Shown one piece after another: positions 25,561 through 33,534 of a stretch of DNA of 48,309 bases. A program made the position numbers and the translations under genes. Position 1 is the stretch's first letter; each line of letters begins with the position of its first letter. Where the stretch lies: the NCBI GenBank assembly GCA_003142615.1, contig PLMW01000077.1, positions 8,416-56,724 of the forward strand, in the 5' to 3' direction. The stretch is from Opitutia bacterium. Lineage in GTDB: Bacteria; Verrucomicrobiota; Verrucomicrobiia; Opitutales; Opitutaceae. The notes under the pieces are model-generated. The model worked only from the letters and a program-made list of their open reading frames with translations, searched no databases and was not told where the DNA came from.

Positions 25561-25754
25561 GTTTGATCCTTTCTCTCCTGGTTATGTTCACCATGAGGCT
25601 TTTGCCGGTGTCTGTCAGATAATTTCTCACCAAGTTTGATCCCACCCGGTTGCGCCGGTCATATCGACCGGAGCCCGGCGGGACCGGCGCCGCCCCGGCC
25701 GATCTCACGTACCATTTCCACCGGCGACGGCGCTTCCGCGCTTTCATTTATTCC

Positions 25755-25782
25755 AATCGTGTTTATCCGTGGAATCCGTGGT
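25755..25782 (+). repeat. CCGTG-rich repeat overlapping the recD2 start
   Basis: CCAATCGTGTTTATCCGTGG followed by AATCCGTGG is a tandem of the form (A)TCCGTG. The assigned GTG start codon of recD2 falls inside it. A related element is found before the HAD gene and before the PanE-like gene. Confidence 0.4.
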
Positions 25783-28021
25783 TAATTCTCCGTCCCCAGG
25801 CCCCGAATCGCTCGCCGGCGTTCTCGAGCGCATCATTTTCCTCAACGAGGAGAACCACTACACCATCGCCGAATTCCGCCGCGAGGACACCGACGAGAAG
25901 GTGACCATCGTCGGCCCCCTGCCCGGGGTGCAATGCGGCGAGACGCTCCAACTGCGCGGCTCGTGGACGCGCCACAGCCAGCACGGCGACCAGTTCAAGG
26001 TCGAGGCGTTCACCTCGGAACTGCCCTCCTCCGTCCATGGCATTCGTAAATACCTTGGCAGCGGTCTCGTGCCGGGCATCGGCAAGGTGTACGCCAACAA
26101 GATCGTGGATGCGTTTGGCGCCGATACCTTTCGCGTGCTGAGCGAGGAGTCCGCGCGCCTGCGCCGCGTGCCCGGCATCGGTCCGAAGCGCGCTGCCGCC
26201 ATCAAGAAAGCGTGGGAGGACCAGCGCGCGCTGCGCGAAATTCACATCTTCCTCCAGACTTACGGTGTGACCACCTCCCAGTGCGTCAAGCTCGTCAACC
26301 GCTACGGTGCGCAGGCGAAACCGGTGCTGCTGGCCGAGCCCTACCGCGTGGCGCGCGAGATCGAGGGCATCGGCTTCAAGACCGCCGACCGGATCGCCAT
26401 TAACCTCGGCTTCGCCAACGACGCCCCGCCGCGGCTCGATGCCGGCATCCTCTACGCGCTGGAAACCCTGCAGGAGGATGGGCACACCGCCTATCGTGAG
26501 GCCGACCTGCGTGACTACACGGCGGAACTGTTGCAGACCGGCTCCGAACGCATCGTCGCGCGGATTGACGCGCTGGTGGACTCAAAGCAGTTGGTCCGCC
26601 ATCAACCCGCCGGCGTCGGCAGTCCCCTGCCCGGCTCCGCCTTCCTCCAGCTGCCCGTCAACGATCACGCCGAGCAGAAGATCGCCGCCGTCGTGGCGCG
26701 GCTCACGCGCGTGGCGTCGGGCCTGCCGGCGATCAAAGTGGAGGCCGCCCTGGCCTGGGCGCAGGAACGCGCCGGCTTTGCGTTCCATGAACTGCAGGCT
26801 GCCGCCGTGCGCCACGCACTGACGCACAAGCTTAGCATCCTCACCGGGGGACCGGGCACCGGCAAAACCTCGATCCTGCGCGCCCTCGTCGATATTTTGA
26901 AGGCCAAGCAGGTGCGCGTGCACCTTGCTGCGCCCACGGGCCGCGCGGCCCAGCGACTCACGGAAACCACTGGCGGGTTCGCCTCGACTATTCACCGCCT
27001 GCTGAAGTTCAACGTCGCCAAGGGCGGCTTCACCGTCAACGAGTCCAGCCCGCTCGCCACAGATTTTCTCATCGTCGACGAAACCTCGATGCTCGACGCG
27101 CGCCTCGCCGCCGCGCTCTTCGCGGCCGTGCCGGCGCGCGCGCACCTGCTGCTCGTGGGTGACATCGACCAGCTTCCCTCTGTCGGCGCGGGCAACGTGC
27201 TCAAGGATCTCATCACCGCCGGAGAGCGCGATGGCGCACCCATCCCGGTCACGCGCCTCACCGTCATCTACCGCCAGCAAGGGCAGAGCCTCATCGTCAC
27301 CACCGCCCACGCCATCAACGCCGGCGATCCGCGGCCCCCGCCCGTAGCGCACGACCTCGCGGGCGTGCAGGCGTGGAGTGACCTCAACTTCATCACCGCC
27401 GACTCGGCCGAGGACTGCCTGCAAAAGGTGATCGCACTCTGCACCGAGTTCATCCCGCGGTATTACCGCTGGTGTCATCCGATCAACGACGTGCAAGTGC
27501 TCGCACCCATGCACAAGGGGGTGGCGGGCGTAACCAATCTCAACCAGCAGCTCCAAGCCGCGCTCAACCCGCACCGCCACGGCCTGCGCACCGTTGCGGG
27601 CGAGTTCCGCCCCGGCGATAAACTCATCCAGCTCCGCAACAACTATGACAAGGGCCTTTTCAATGGTGACATCGGCTCGGTGCTCACCGTCGATTCCGAA
27701 AAAGGCACGCTCACCGCCGACTTCGACGGCGAGAAGCACACGTTCGAGCGTGGGGACTTCAGCGACGTCGCTCCCGCCTACTGCATCAGCATTCACAAGA
27801 GCCAGGGCAGCGAGTATCCGGTGGTGGTCATCCCGCTCCTCAAGGCGCACTTCGTGATGCTGCAGCGCAACCTCCTCTACACCGCGCTCACCCGCGGACG
27901 GAAGAAGGTGTTCCTCGTCGGCGAGCCGGCGGCTTACATGATGGCCGTGCGCAACAGCGAATCCAAACAGCGTTGCACCCATCTACGCGAGAAACTGGCG
28001 GCGCTGGCGGTTTCGTCGTAG
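25769..28021 (+). CDS. recD2: RecD2-type ATP-dependent DNA helicase
   Basis: A 750-residue SF1B 5'-3' helicase. The N-terminal extension (about 10-330) has OB and helix-hairpin-helix parts (KYLGSGLVPGIGKVYANKI, RVPGIGPKRAAAIKKAW, EIEGIGFKTADRIAINLG). The motor domain has Walker A at LTGGPGTGKTSILRAL, Walker B at FLIVDETSMLDARLA, a GDIDQLPSVGAG motif and motif V/VI at YCISIHKSQGSEYPVVV. RecD2 acts in DNA repair without RecBC. The GTG start at 25769 lies in a repeat; GTG at 25778 is an alternative. It is 27 bases ahead of modA. Confidence 0.95.
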   Translation: MESVVNSPSPGPESLAGVLERIIFLNEENHYTIAEFRREDTDEKVTIVGPLPGVQCGETLQLRGSWTRHSQHGDQFKVEAFTSELPSSVHGIRKYLGSGLVPGIGKVYANKIVDAFGADTFRVLSEESARLRRVPGIGPKRAAAIKKAWEDQRALREIHIFLQTYGVTTSQCVKLVNRYGAQAKPVLLAEPYRVAREIEGIGFKTADRIAINLGFANDAPPRLDAGILYALETLQEDGHTAYREADLRDYTAELLQTGSERIVARIDALVDSKQLVRHQPAGVGSPLPGSAFLQLPVNDHAEQKIAAVVARLTRVASGLPAIKVEAALAWAQERAGFAFHELQAAAVRHALTHKLSILTGGPGTGKTSILRALVDILKAKQVRVHLAAPTGRAAQRLTETTGGFASTIHRLLKFNVAKGGFTVNESSPLATDFLIVDETSMLDARLAAALFAAVPARAHLLLVGDIDQLPSVGAGNVLKDLITAGERDGAPIPVTRLTVIYRQQGQSLIVTTAHAINAGDPRPPPVAHDLAGVQAWSDLNFITADSAEDCLQKVIALCTEFIPRYYRWCHPINDVQVLAPMHKGVAGVTNLNQQLQAALNPHRHGLRTVAGEFRPGDKLIQLRNNYDKGLFNGDIGSVLTVDSEKGTLTADFDGEKHTFERGDFSDVAPAYCISIHKSQGSEYPVVVIPLLKAHFVMLQRNLLYTALTRGRKKVFLVGEPAAYMMAVRNSESKQRCTHLREKLAALAVSS

Positions 28022-28048
28022 ATGGCGGGCGGCGGGCGCCGGTTTAAT

Positions 28049-28816
28049 ATGAATTGTTTTCACCACCTTCTTCGGATCACGGGTGCGGCTCTTGCCGCCA
28101 CTCTCTGCTGCGGCCGCCTCGTCGCGACTGATCTCACCGTCTTTGCCGCGGCCAGCCTGTCCGACGCGCTGCGGGAAATCGCCGCCGCCTACGAGAAAAC
28201 CACGGGCGACACCGTGCGGCTCAACCTCGGCGCGTCGAGCCTCCTCGCCCGCCAGATCCGGGAAGGCGCACCCGCCGACCTGTTCTTCTCCGCCGACGAG
28301 GCCAAAATGGACGACCTCGCCAGGGCCGGCCTCATCGACCCGGCAACGCGGCGCAGCCTGCTTTCCAACTCATTGGTGATCGTGGTCGCCGCCGACAGCG
28401 ATCTGAAGCTCTCGTCCGCGCAGGACCTCACCAAGGCCGCGGTGCGCCGGCTCGCGCTGGCCGAGCCGGAGACGGTGCCGGCCGGCATCTACGCCCGGGA
28501 ATATCTCCAAAAACATGACCTCTGGGAGGCGGTCGTGGGCAAGATGGTACCCACTGAAAACGTGCGGGCGGTTCTGGCGGCGGTCGAAAGCGGCAATGTG
28601 GACGCGGGCATCGTTTATAAGACTGATGCTCTCAGTTCAAAAAAAGTGCGGATCACCTATGAAGTCCCGCGGGACGAAGGTCCCCGGATCTCCTATCCGC
28701 TTGCCGTGATCAAAGGCGGTGGCAATCCCCGGGGAGCGTCGCACTTTCTCGCGTGGCTGACCTCGCCGGCTGGCAAATCTGTGTTCGCCAAGTACGGTTT
28801 CATCACCGAACCTTGA
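28049..28816 (+). CDS. modA: Molybdate-binding periplasmic protein ModA
   Basis: A 255-residue periplasmic binding protein. I start at the ATG at 28049, which begins a normal signal peptide (MNCFHHLLRITGAALAATLC, cleaved near residue 26-30); ATG at 28022 would add nine residues. The mature protein starts DLTVFAAASLSDALREIAAA, the ModA signature, and has NLGASSLLARQIREGAPADL and GNVDAGIVYKTDALSSKKVR. It binds molybdate or tungstate oxyanions. It lies upstream of modB with 21 bases between. Confidence 0.95.
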   Translation: MNCFHHLLRITGAALAATLCCGRLVATDLTVFAAASLSDALREIAAAYEKTTGDTVRLNLGASSLLARQIREGAPADLFFSADEAKMDDLARAGLIDPATRRSLLSNSLVIVVAADSDLKLSSAQDLTKAAVRRLALAEPETVPAGIYAREYLQKHDLWEAVVGKMVPTENVRAVLAAVESGNVDAGIVYKTDALSSKKVRITYEVPRDEGPRISYPLAVIKGGGNPRGASHFLAWLTSPAGKSVFAKYGFITEP

Positions 28817-28837
28817 AACCGGGTTCGCCCTTCCTCT

Positions 28838-29509
28838 GTGTCATTTGAAGTCTGGCAGGTCGCTTGGTTCACCACTTGGGTCGCCGCCGTCGGCACCCTG
28901 CTTATTCTTCCACCGGGAATTGCCCTGGGCTGGCTGCTGGCCCGGAAAAACTGGCGCGGAAAAACCCTCGTGGAGACTCTCGTGACCCTGCCCCTGGTGA
29001 TGCCGCCGGTGGCCACTGGTCTCGTGCTCCTGAAACTGCTCGGGCGGCGGGGTCTGCTTGGGCGCTGGTGCGAAAGCTTTTTCGGCGTGGAGATAGTTTT
29101 CACCTGGCGGGCGGTCGTGATCGCCACCGCGGTCATGTCCTTTCCGCTGCTCGTGCGCACGGCCCGCCTCGCCCTGGAGGGCGTGAATCCACGATACGAG
29201 CAGGTCGCCCGCACGCTGGGTGCCGGACCCTGGCGGGTGTTCTGGACGATCACGCTGCCGCTGGCCGCCCGCGGGCTCGCGGCGGGTGTGGTGCTGGCCT
29301 TCGCCCGAGCCCTCGGCGAGTTTGGCGCCACCATCATGGTGGCCGGTTTCATCCCGGGTCGCACCGCCACGCTTTCGCTCTCCATCTACCATCTGGTCCA
29401 GCTCAGCCGCGACCATGAGGCGTGGGGACTGCTGGCCATTTCGGTCGCGCTGGCTTTCGGCGCGCTCTGGCTGAGCGAGGTCCTGCTGCGCAAAAGGCCG
29501 TCGCCATGA
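28838..29509 (+). CDS. modB: Molybdate ABC transporter permease ModB
   Basis: A 223-residue inner membrane permease, starting GTG at 28838, with five or six helices. It has WLLARKNWRGKTLVETLVTL, LPLVMPPVATGLVLLKLLG and the cytoplasmic EAA-type loop (EQVARTLGAGPWRVFWTITL, then RALGEFGATIMVAGFIPGRT). These are diagnostic for ModB. It overlaps modC by four bases (ATGA), showing tight coupling. Confidence 0.94.
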   Translation: MSFEVWQVAWFTTWVAAVGTLLILPPGIALGWLLARKNWRGKTLVETLVTLPLVMPPVATGLVLLKLLGRRGLLGRWCESFFGVEIVFTWRAVVIATAVMSFPLLVRTARLALEGVNPRYEQVARTLGAGPWRVFWTITLPLAARGLAAGVVLAFARALGEFGATIMVAGFIPGRTATLSLSIYHLVQLSRDHEAWGLLAISVALAFGALWLSEVLLRKRPSP

Positions 29510-30216
29510 ATCTCGAGATCGCGCACCTGCAACTGCCGCTCACGGCCTTCGCCCTCGAGATGAATGCACGGCTTGGTGCGCGCATCACCGGCGTCTTCGG
29601 CGCCTCCGGCTCGGGCAAGACCTCGCTGCTCGAAGTCATCGCCGGGCTGCGCCGTCCCGCCGCCGGCCGGATCGTCCTCGATGGCGCGGTGCTCTCGGAT
29701 GCGGCGAGCGGAGCCTTCCTCGCGGCGGAGCAGCGCAGCATCGGCTATGTGCCGCAGGACGACGCGTTGTTTCCGCATCTGAACGTGCGCCAGAATCTCT
29801 GCTATAGCCACCTTGCCGGTAAAAGGGGGCACCGGTCTGGAATCACCTACGAACACGTCGTGGCTGTGCTCGACATCGCCGACCTTACCGAGCGCCGCGT
29901 GGCCTCCCTCTCCGGCGGCGAACGGCAGCGCGTGGCTTTCGGGCGCGCGGTGCTCGCCTCACCGCGTCTGCTGCTGCTCGACGAGCCGCTGGCCGGTCTG
30001 GATGCGGAGCTGAAGGAGCGGGTGATCCCCTATCTGCTCACCATCCGCGACGAATTCGGCATTCCCATGCTCTACGTCAGCCACAACGCGGATGAAATCG
30101 TCGCTCTGTGCGACGACGTGCTGCTGCTCGACCGCGGCCGCTGCGTGCGGCGGGGCATGTCCGCCGATCTCTTTGCGATCAGCGCGGCGCCGCACTACAT
30201 TCTCAAACCGGATTGA
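29506..30216 (+). CDS. modC: Molybdate ABC transporter ATPase ModC without MOP domain
   Basis: A 236-residue ABC ATPase. I start at the ATG at 29506, overlapping modB. Walker A is GASGSGKTSLLEVI, the Q-loop GYVPQDDALFPHL, the signature LSGGERQRVAFGRAVLA, Walker B LLLLDEPLAGLD and the H-loop YVSHNADEIV. E. coli ModC is about 352 residues with a C-terminal MOP/TOBE regulatory domain; here it is absent, as the protein stops just after the ATPase fold. Without it, trans-inhibition by molybdate should be missing. Confidence 0.93.
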   Translation: MNLEIAHLQLPLTAFALEMNARLGARITGVFGASGSGKTSLLEVIAGLRRPAAGRIVLDGAVLSDAASGAFLAAEQRSIGYVPQDDALFPHLNVRQNLCYSHLAGKRGHRSGITYEHVVAVLDIADLTERRVASLSGGERQRVAFGRAVLASPRLLLLDEPLAGLDAELKERVIPYLLTIRDEFGIPMLYVSHNADEIVALCDDVLLLDRGRCVRRGMSADLFAISAAPHYILKPD

Positions 30217-30282
30217 ACGGCCTTGGCCGCCCCGGGGTCCTCCTTGTGCACGGAACTCGCCATCTGCGAGACATCGCGCGTT

Positions 30283-30304
30283 GCCATCGGCCCCGACCGA
30301 TGGC
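30283..30304. terminator. Hairpin between convergent modC and the ORF-3-like gene
   Basis: GCCATCGG (30283-30290) pairs perfectly with CCGATGGC (30297-30304) across a CCCCGA loop. It lies directly at the stop of the minus-strand gene and 66 bases after modC. There is no T-tract on either strand, so termination, if any, would be imperfect. Confidence 0.45.
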
Positions 30305-30901
30305 TTACTTCGTCAGGCGTTTCAACGCCTTGTTGATTGCGCCGAGATCACATTTCTCCGGGTCGTGGCCCGGCCCAAGCCATTCCCGCCATTCACGACC
30401 GAGATCGGTCTCGGGATGCTTGAGGCAGTAGAGCATGTCCTTGTAGGCCTCGATGCCGCCGCAATCCTCGGGCGGACCGGCGCGTTCGCCTGCCACGCAC
30501 CGCGGGTAGGCGGCGCCTTTCTCGGCAGCAACGGTTTTCTCCAGGCGGATGTCCACGTGCCACCCCTCGGCGAAGAGATAATCGTAAGCAGCGCGGTCAT
30601 GCTCGGAGAGGCATACATCGACGAGTGTCACGTCGCGGTCATCCTCGATCACCACGCCGTCATGGTCCATGGGATTGCCATAGCGCTTTTCCCCAACGAA
30701 GAACACGTGCGACTGGTAATCGTACCAGCCGAACAGCACCTGGATGGCCTCATGCAACCGGCTCAGCCACATGGTTTCGCGCACCAGCAATCGGCGCCAG
30801 ATCCGTGGCTGGATGGACGCCACGGTGAGGCGGAGGGCGTACACCTTGCCGCGCGGAGTCTTCTTCACCCCCGGGCCGCGGCCTTCGTGCAGGGAAATCA
30901 T
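30305..30901 (-). CDS. pRiA4b ORF-3-like / IS1096 TnpR-like protein
   Basis: A 198-residue soluble protein of the plasmid pRiA4b ORF-3 family. The diagnostic features are ALRLTVASIQPRIWRRLLVR at the N-terminus, LHEAIQVLFGWYDYQSHVFF, the DLVDVCLSEHD-like segment (VTLVDVCLSEHDRAAYDYLF), PRCVAGERAGPPEDCGGIEA and the C-terminal PEKCDLGAINKALKRL. The family is often annotated as a passenger of IS1096 or plasmids, but many copies are chromosomal with unknown function. No transposase lies beside it, so it looks resident. Confidence 0.85.
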   Translation of the reverse strand: MISLHEGRGPGVKKTPRGKVYALRLTVASIQPRIWRRLLVRETMWLSRLHEAIQVLFGWYDYQSHVFFVGEKRYGNPMDHDGVVIEDDRDVTLVDVCLSEHDRAAYDYLFAEGWHVDIRLEKTVAAEKGAAYPRCVAGERAGPPEDCGGIEAYKDMLYCLKHPETDLGREWREWLGPGHDPEKCDLGAINKALKRLTK

Positions 30902-31083
30902 ACGCGGTCAATAAATCATCAATGCAACCATCGCGCAAGCCGTGCCCTGTTCTTTGGTCCGCCACAATCGCCTTCCCTGCGGATGCGTCCTTTCTTAGAA
31001 GACTTTGCCTTGATTCAGGAATGCGTTTAATCTATTCGCCCCGCCAGAAACCAGTCTCCAGCCTCCGACGTTCCCAAGTCATC

Positions 31084-31668
31084 ATGTCGCACCCGCCCGC
31101 CCTCTTCTTGCGTCTGAACAATGAAGTCCGGGGCCCCTTCAGGAAGGAGCAGCTTCGTGAGCTGGCCGAACTCTGGATCATTACACCCACCACGGAGGTG
31201 TCCGAGAGCGCCGCCGGGCCGTGGACAAGGATCCAAGAGACAACGGGGTACGCCGATGTCTTTCGCGAACGGACGCAATACCAGTTCAAGGCAAAGGAAT
31301 TCGCGAAGTTAAATCTGGATACGACGCCGCCAGTTGATCACCGGGATTTGATCGCGGCCGCCAACCGGGGGAATTCAACCGTGCCCGGCTTCCATCCACC
31401 CGTATCATCCAAATCTCCGGCCACGGTTGAGGAAGTCCTCCAGCTGAACCGCAAGCACGAACGCCAGGCGGGACTGGACGTACTGAAGCCCATGCCGCCC
31501 GTGATCAACCGCCGGCGGCGCGACTACTGGATTGTTCTGATCGGCGGCAACCTCTTCTTCTTTTTCGTACTGAATGCGATCAGCGGACCCGCCGTCGGCG
31601 CGTTGATGGCGTTTTTTTACACCGTCGGCATCACTTGGGTGATGTACGGCGTCATGGATAAGTACTGA
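31084..31668 (+). CDS. GYF-like-domain membrane protein
   Basis: A 195-residue protein. I start at the ATG at 31084 because the domain begins just after it (ALFLRLNNEVRGPFRKEQLR, then ITPTTEVSESAAGPWTRIQE): this is the GYF_2/DUF4339 pattern where a W/F-G-P-F turn is followed by a Ser/Ala-rich strand. A charged, Pro-rich linker (about 70-145) leads to two C-terminal transmembrane helices (DYWIVLIGGNLFFFFVLNAI and the last 25 residues). The domain would face the cytoplasm and bind Pro-rich partners. Function unknown. It converges on the methyltransferase gene. Confidence 0.7.
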   Translation: MSHPPALFLRLNNEVRGPFRKEQLRELAELWIITPTTEVSESAAGPWTRIQETTGYADVFRERTQYQFKAKEFAKLNLDTTPPVDHRDLIAAANRGNSTVPGFHPPVSSKSPATVEEVLQLNRKHERQAGLDVLKPMPPVINRRRRDYWIVLIGGNLFFFFVLNAISGPAVGALMAFFYTVGITWVMYGVMDKY

Positions 31669-31688
31669 GGTGGCGCGGCCCTCCCGTC

Positions 31689-32459
31689 TCAACGCTTGCC
31701 AAAAAACGCCCAGCAAAGCACCGCCGCCGCCGCGGAGACGTTAAGCGACTCCACTGCGCCGCTCCCGGGAATTCCCACCAGCCGTTCGCACGCAGCCGCC
31801 ACCTCGGGCGTGAGACCGTGCTCCTCGTTGCCGAGCACCAGCGCCACCGGACGCGGCGTCGCCGCGCCGGACTGAGAATTCCGGGATCCCGGTCCTGCCT
31901 TCGGGGCCAGCGGCGCCGCACCGCGCACCGCTGCACCGACGACCGTATAAAACGGGCGCAGTTCGCGGATGAATTCCGCCAGCGATTTCACGCAATAAAC
32001 CTCCACATATTCCATGCCGCCCTCAGCCACGCGGTAGGTCGCCTCGCCCGGCCGCGCCTGCTGCGGATGCAGCGGGATGACGAGCTGCTCCACCCCGAAA
32101 AACGCAGCTGTGCGTACGATGGCTCCAAGATTGTGTGCATTGCCGATGCGATCGAGCAGCAGCAGCGGTGCCCCCGCCTGAGCCCACCGGCGCACATCCT
32201 CGGACCGCGGCGACCGCAGCACACGCTGCCCGATCACCGCCACAATGCCGCCATGATGAACAGTGCCGGCGATCTTCTCCAGTTCAGCCGGCTCGACGCA
32301 GCGGTAGATCTTCCGCGCCACGGCGAGGGCCTTGCAGATGATGCCGATTCTCCGTCCTGTCCCATGATCAAAGTACAGGCGTTGGATCGCTCCGGCATCC
32401 TTCGCGAACAGTGCCCGCACCGCCGCCAGTCCGCAAACTGTGATTTCCTTCGGTTTCAC
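31689..32459 (-). CDS. SpoU-family (TrmH/RlmB-like) RNA 2'-O-methyltransferase
   Basis: A 256-residue SPOUT methyltransferase, starting GTG at 32459. The N-terminal substrate-binding domain is EITVCGLAAVRALFAKDAGA; the SAM knot has LLLLDRIGNAHNLGAIVRTA (motif 1), PVALVLGNEEHGLTPEV (motif 2) and GIPGSGAVESLNVSAAAAVL (motif 3). Members methylate ribose in 23S rRNA or tRNA; this protein's target cannot be told from sequence alone. It lies 13 bases downstream of rlmM, so both RNA methyltransferases are probably co-expressed. Confidence 0.92.
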   Translation of the reverse strand: MKPKEITVCGLAAVRALFAKDAGAIQRLYFDHGTGRRIGIICKALAVARKIYRCVEPAELEKIAGTVHHGGIVAVIGQRVLRSPRSEDVRRWAQAGAPLLLLDRIGNAHNLGAIVRTAAFFGVEQLVIPLHPQQARPGEATYRVAEGGMEYVEVYCVKSLAEFIRELRPFYTVVGAAVRGAAPLAPKAGPGSRNSQSGAATPRPVALVLGNEEHGLTPEVAAACERLVGIPGSGAVESLNVSAAAAVLCWAFFGKR

Positions 32460-32472
32460 AGTGCGGATTGAA

Positions 32473-33489
32473 CTACAGTCTGGCCTCGCCCACCACGGTA
32501 AACTCTTCGCGGTCGTGATAGAGATGGCGGATGCGGAAGGCGGCGGCGTGGGTGGCGAAAGGTGAAGCCGGGTCGCGCAGTTCCCCGAGGAGTGCCAGCG
32601 GATCGGCGCGGCCGAATTTGAGGTTGACCACGAAACGGCGGCACCAGCGGTGCTTCAGCCATGGGTGCACGAGATGGCGCAACACATGATGGGGCTCCTC
32701 AACGAGGTCGCAAAAGAGCCAGTCGAAAACCTCGCCGGCTGCCGGGCGGAACCGGAACGCATCCTCGCGGCGGTGCCTGATCCGTGGATGGCCGAGCGCG
32801 CCACCCTTGAGCGGACCATGGTCGACCGCAATGACCTGTGCCCCGCGTCGAGCCGCGCTGTAACTCCAGCCGCCGGGTGCCGCGCCGAGGTCGGCCACCG
32901 TCTCGCCCGGCCGCGGTTCAACGCCAAGCACGCTGTAAGCTTCCTCGACCTTCAGGTACGAACGCGACGGCGCCGCCGCATGGTCGGCCATGCGCCGCTG
33001 TCCGCCGAGCACGGCGGTGCGCGCCGCAAATGCGCGGTCGAAATCCGTAAAGAAGACAAACAGCCCCCGGACCGGGCCGACACCACGCGGCGTCCCGGAC
33101 AACGCCAGCCTGGCAACCCGTGAAAACCGGCGGCGCAGCCGATCATAAAACGTCTTCTCTCCGGCGATGACCCGCCGCGACAGGCCGATGGTGCCCGCCG
33201 ATCCACCCCACACGCACGGCCAGGCGGCCTCAAGGCGTTCCTCGCGCAGCGACTCTGCAAAAAAACCGACGGCCTGTTGCACCAGTGTGTTGATCGTCCC
33301 GGCCCGGAGTTCGTGTGGAACCGGAAGCACGAGATGGGCAAAGGCAAGGTCGGGCGGATCACGGTCCGTTTCCCGGCTGCAAAGCACCCACCCGGCGCCC
33401 TGCTCGCGCAGGTCGTAGCCCACCCCGGCGAGTTCGCCGGCGAGATGCCTTTCGTAGCCAAGCTGACACGTCGCCAACATCCCGTCCAT
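32473..33489 (-). CDS. rlmM: RlmM-like 23S rRNA 2'-O-methyltransferase
   Basis: A 338-residue protein with start at the ATG at 33489 (MDGMLATCQLGYERHLAGEL); a TTG at 33516 is an unlikely alternative. The N-terminal THUMP-like part carries AGWVLCSRET. The Rossmann core has VADLGAAPGGWSYSAARRGA (SAM site) and the K-D-K-E set, including FDWLFCDLVEE and RRFVVNLKFG. E. coli RlmM modifies C2498 in 23S rRNA and has about 366 residues. It is 45 bases after nrdJ and before the SpoU-family gene. Confidence 0.9.
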   Translation of the reverse strand: MDGMLATCQLGYERHLAGELAGVGYDLREQGAGWVLCSRETDRDPPDLAFAHLVLPVPHELRAGTINTLVQQAVGFFAESLREERLEAAWPCVWGGSAGTIGLSRRVIAGEKTFYDRLRRRFSRVARLALSGTPRGVGPVRGLFVFFTDFDRAFAARTAVLGGQRRMADHAAAPSRSYLKVEEAYSVLGVEPRPGETVADLGAAPGGWSYSAARRGAQVIAVDHGPLKGGALGHPRIRHRREDAFRFRPAAGEVFDWLFCDLVEEPHHVLRHLVHPWLKHRWCRRFVVNLKFGRADPLALLGELRDPASPFATHAAAFRIRHLYHDREEFTVVGEARL

Positions 33490-33534
33490 TGCGGCGGGCG
33501 GGGCTCGGCGACGCAAGCGCGCGGTGGCGGGCGT

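Noticed and set aside
26582-27982. 466-codon minus-strand frame inside recD2
   Set aside because: Antisense to all helicase motifs; composition is that of a shadow frame.
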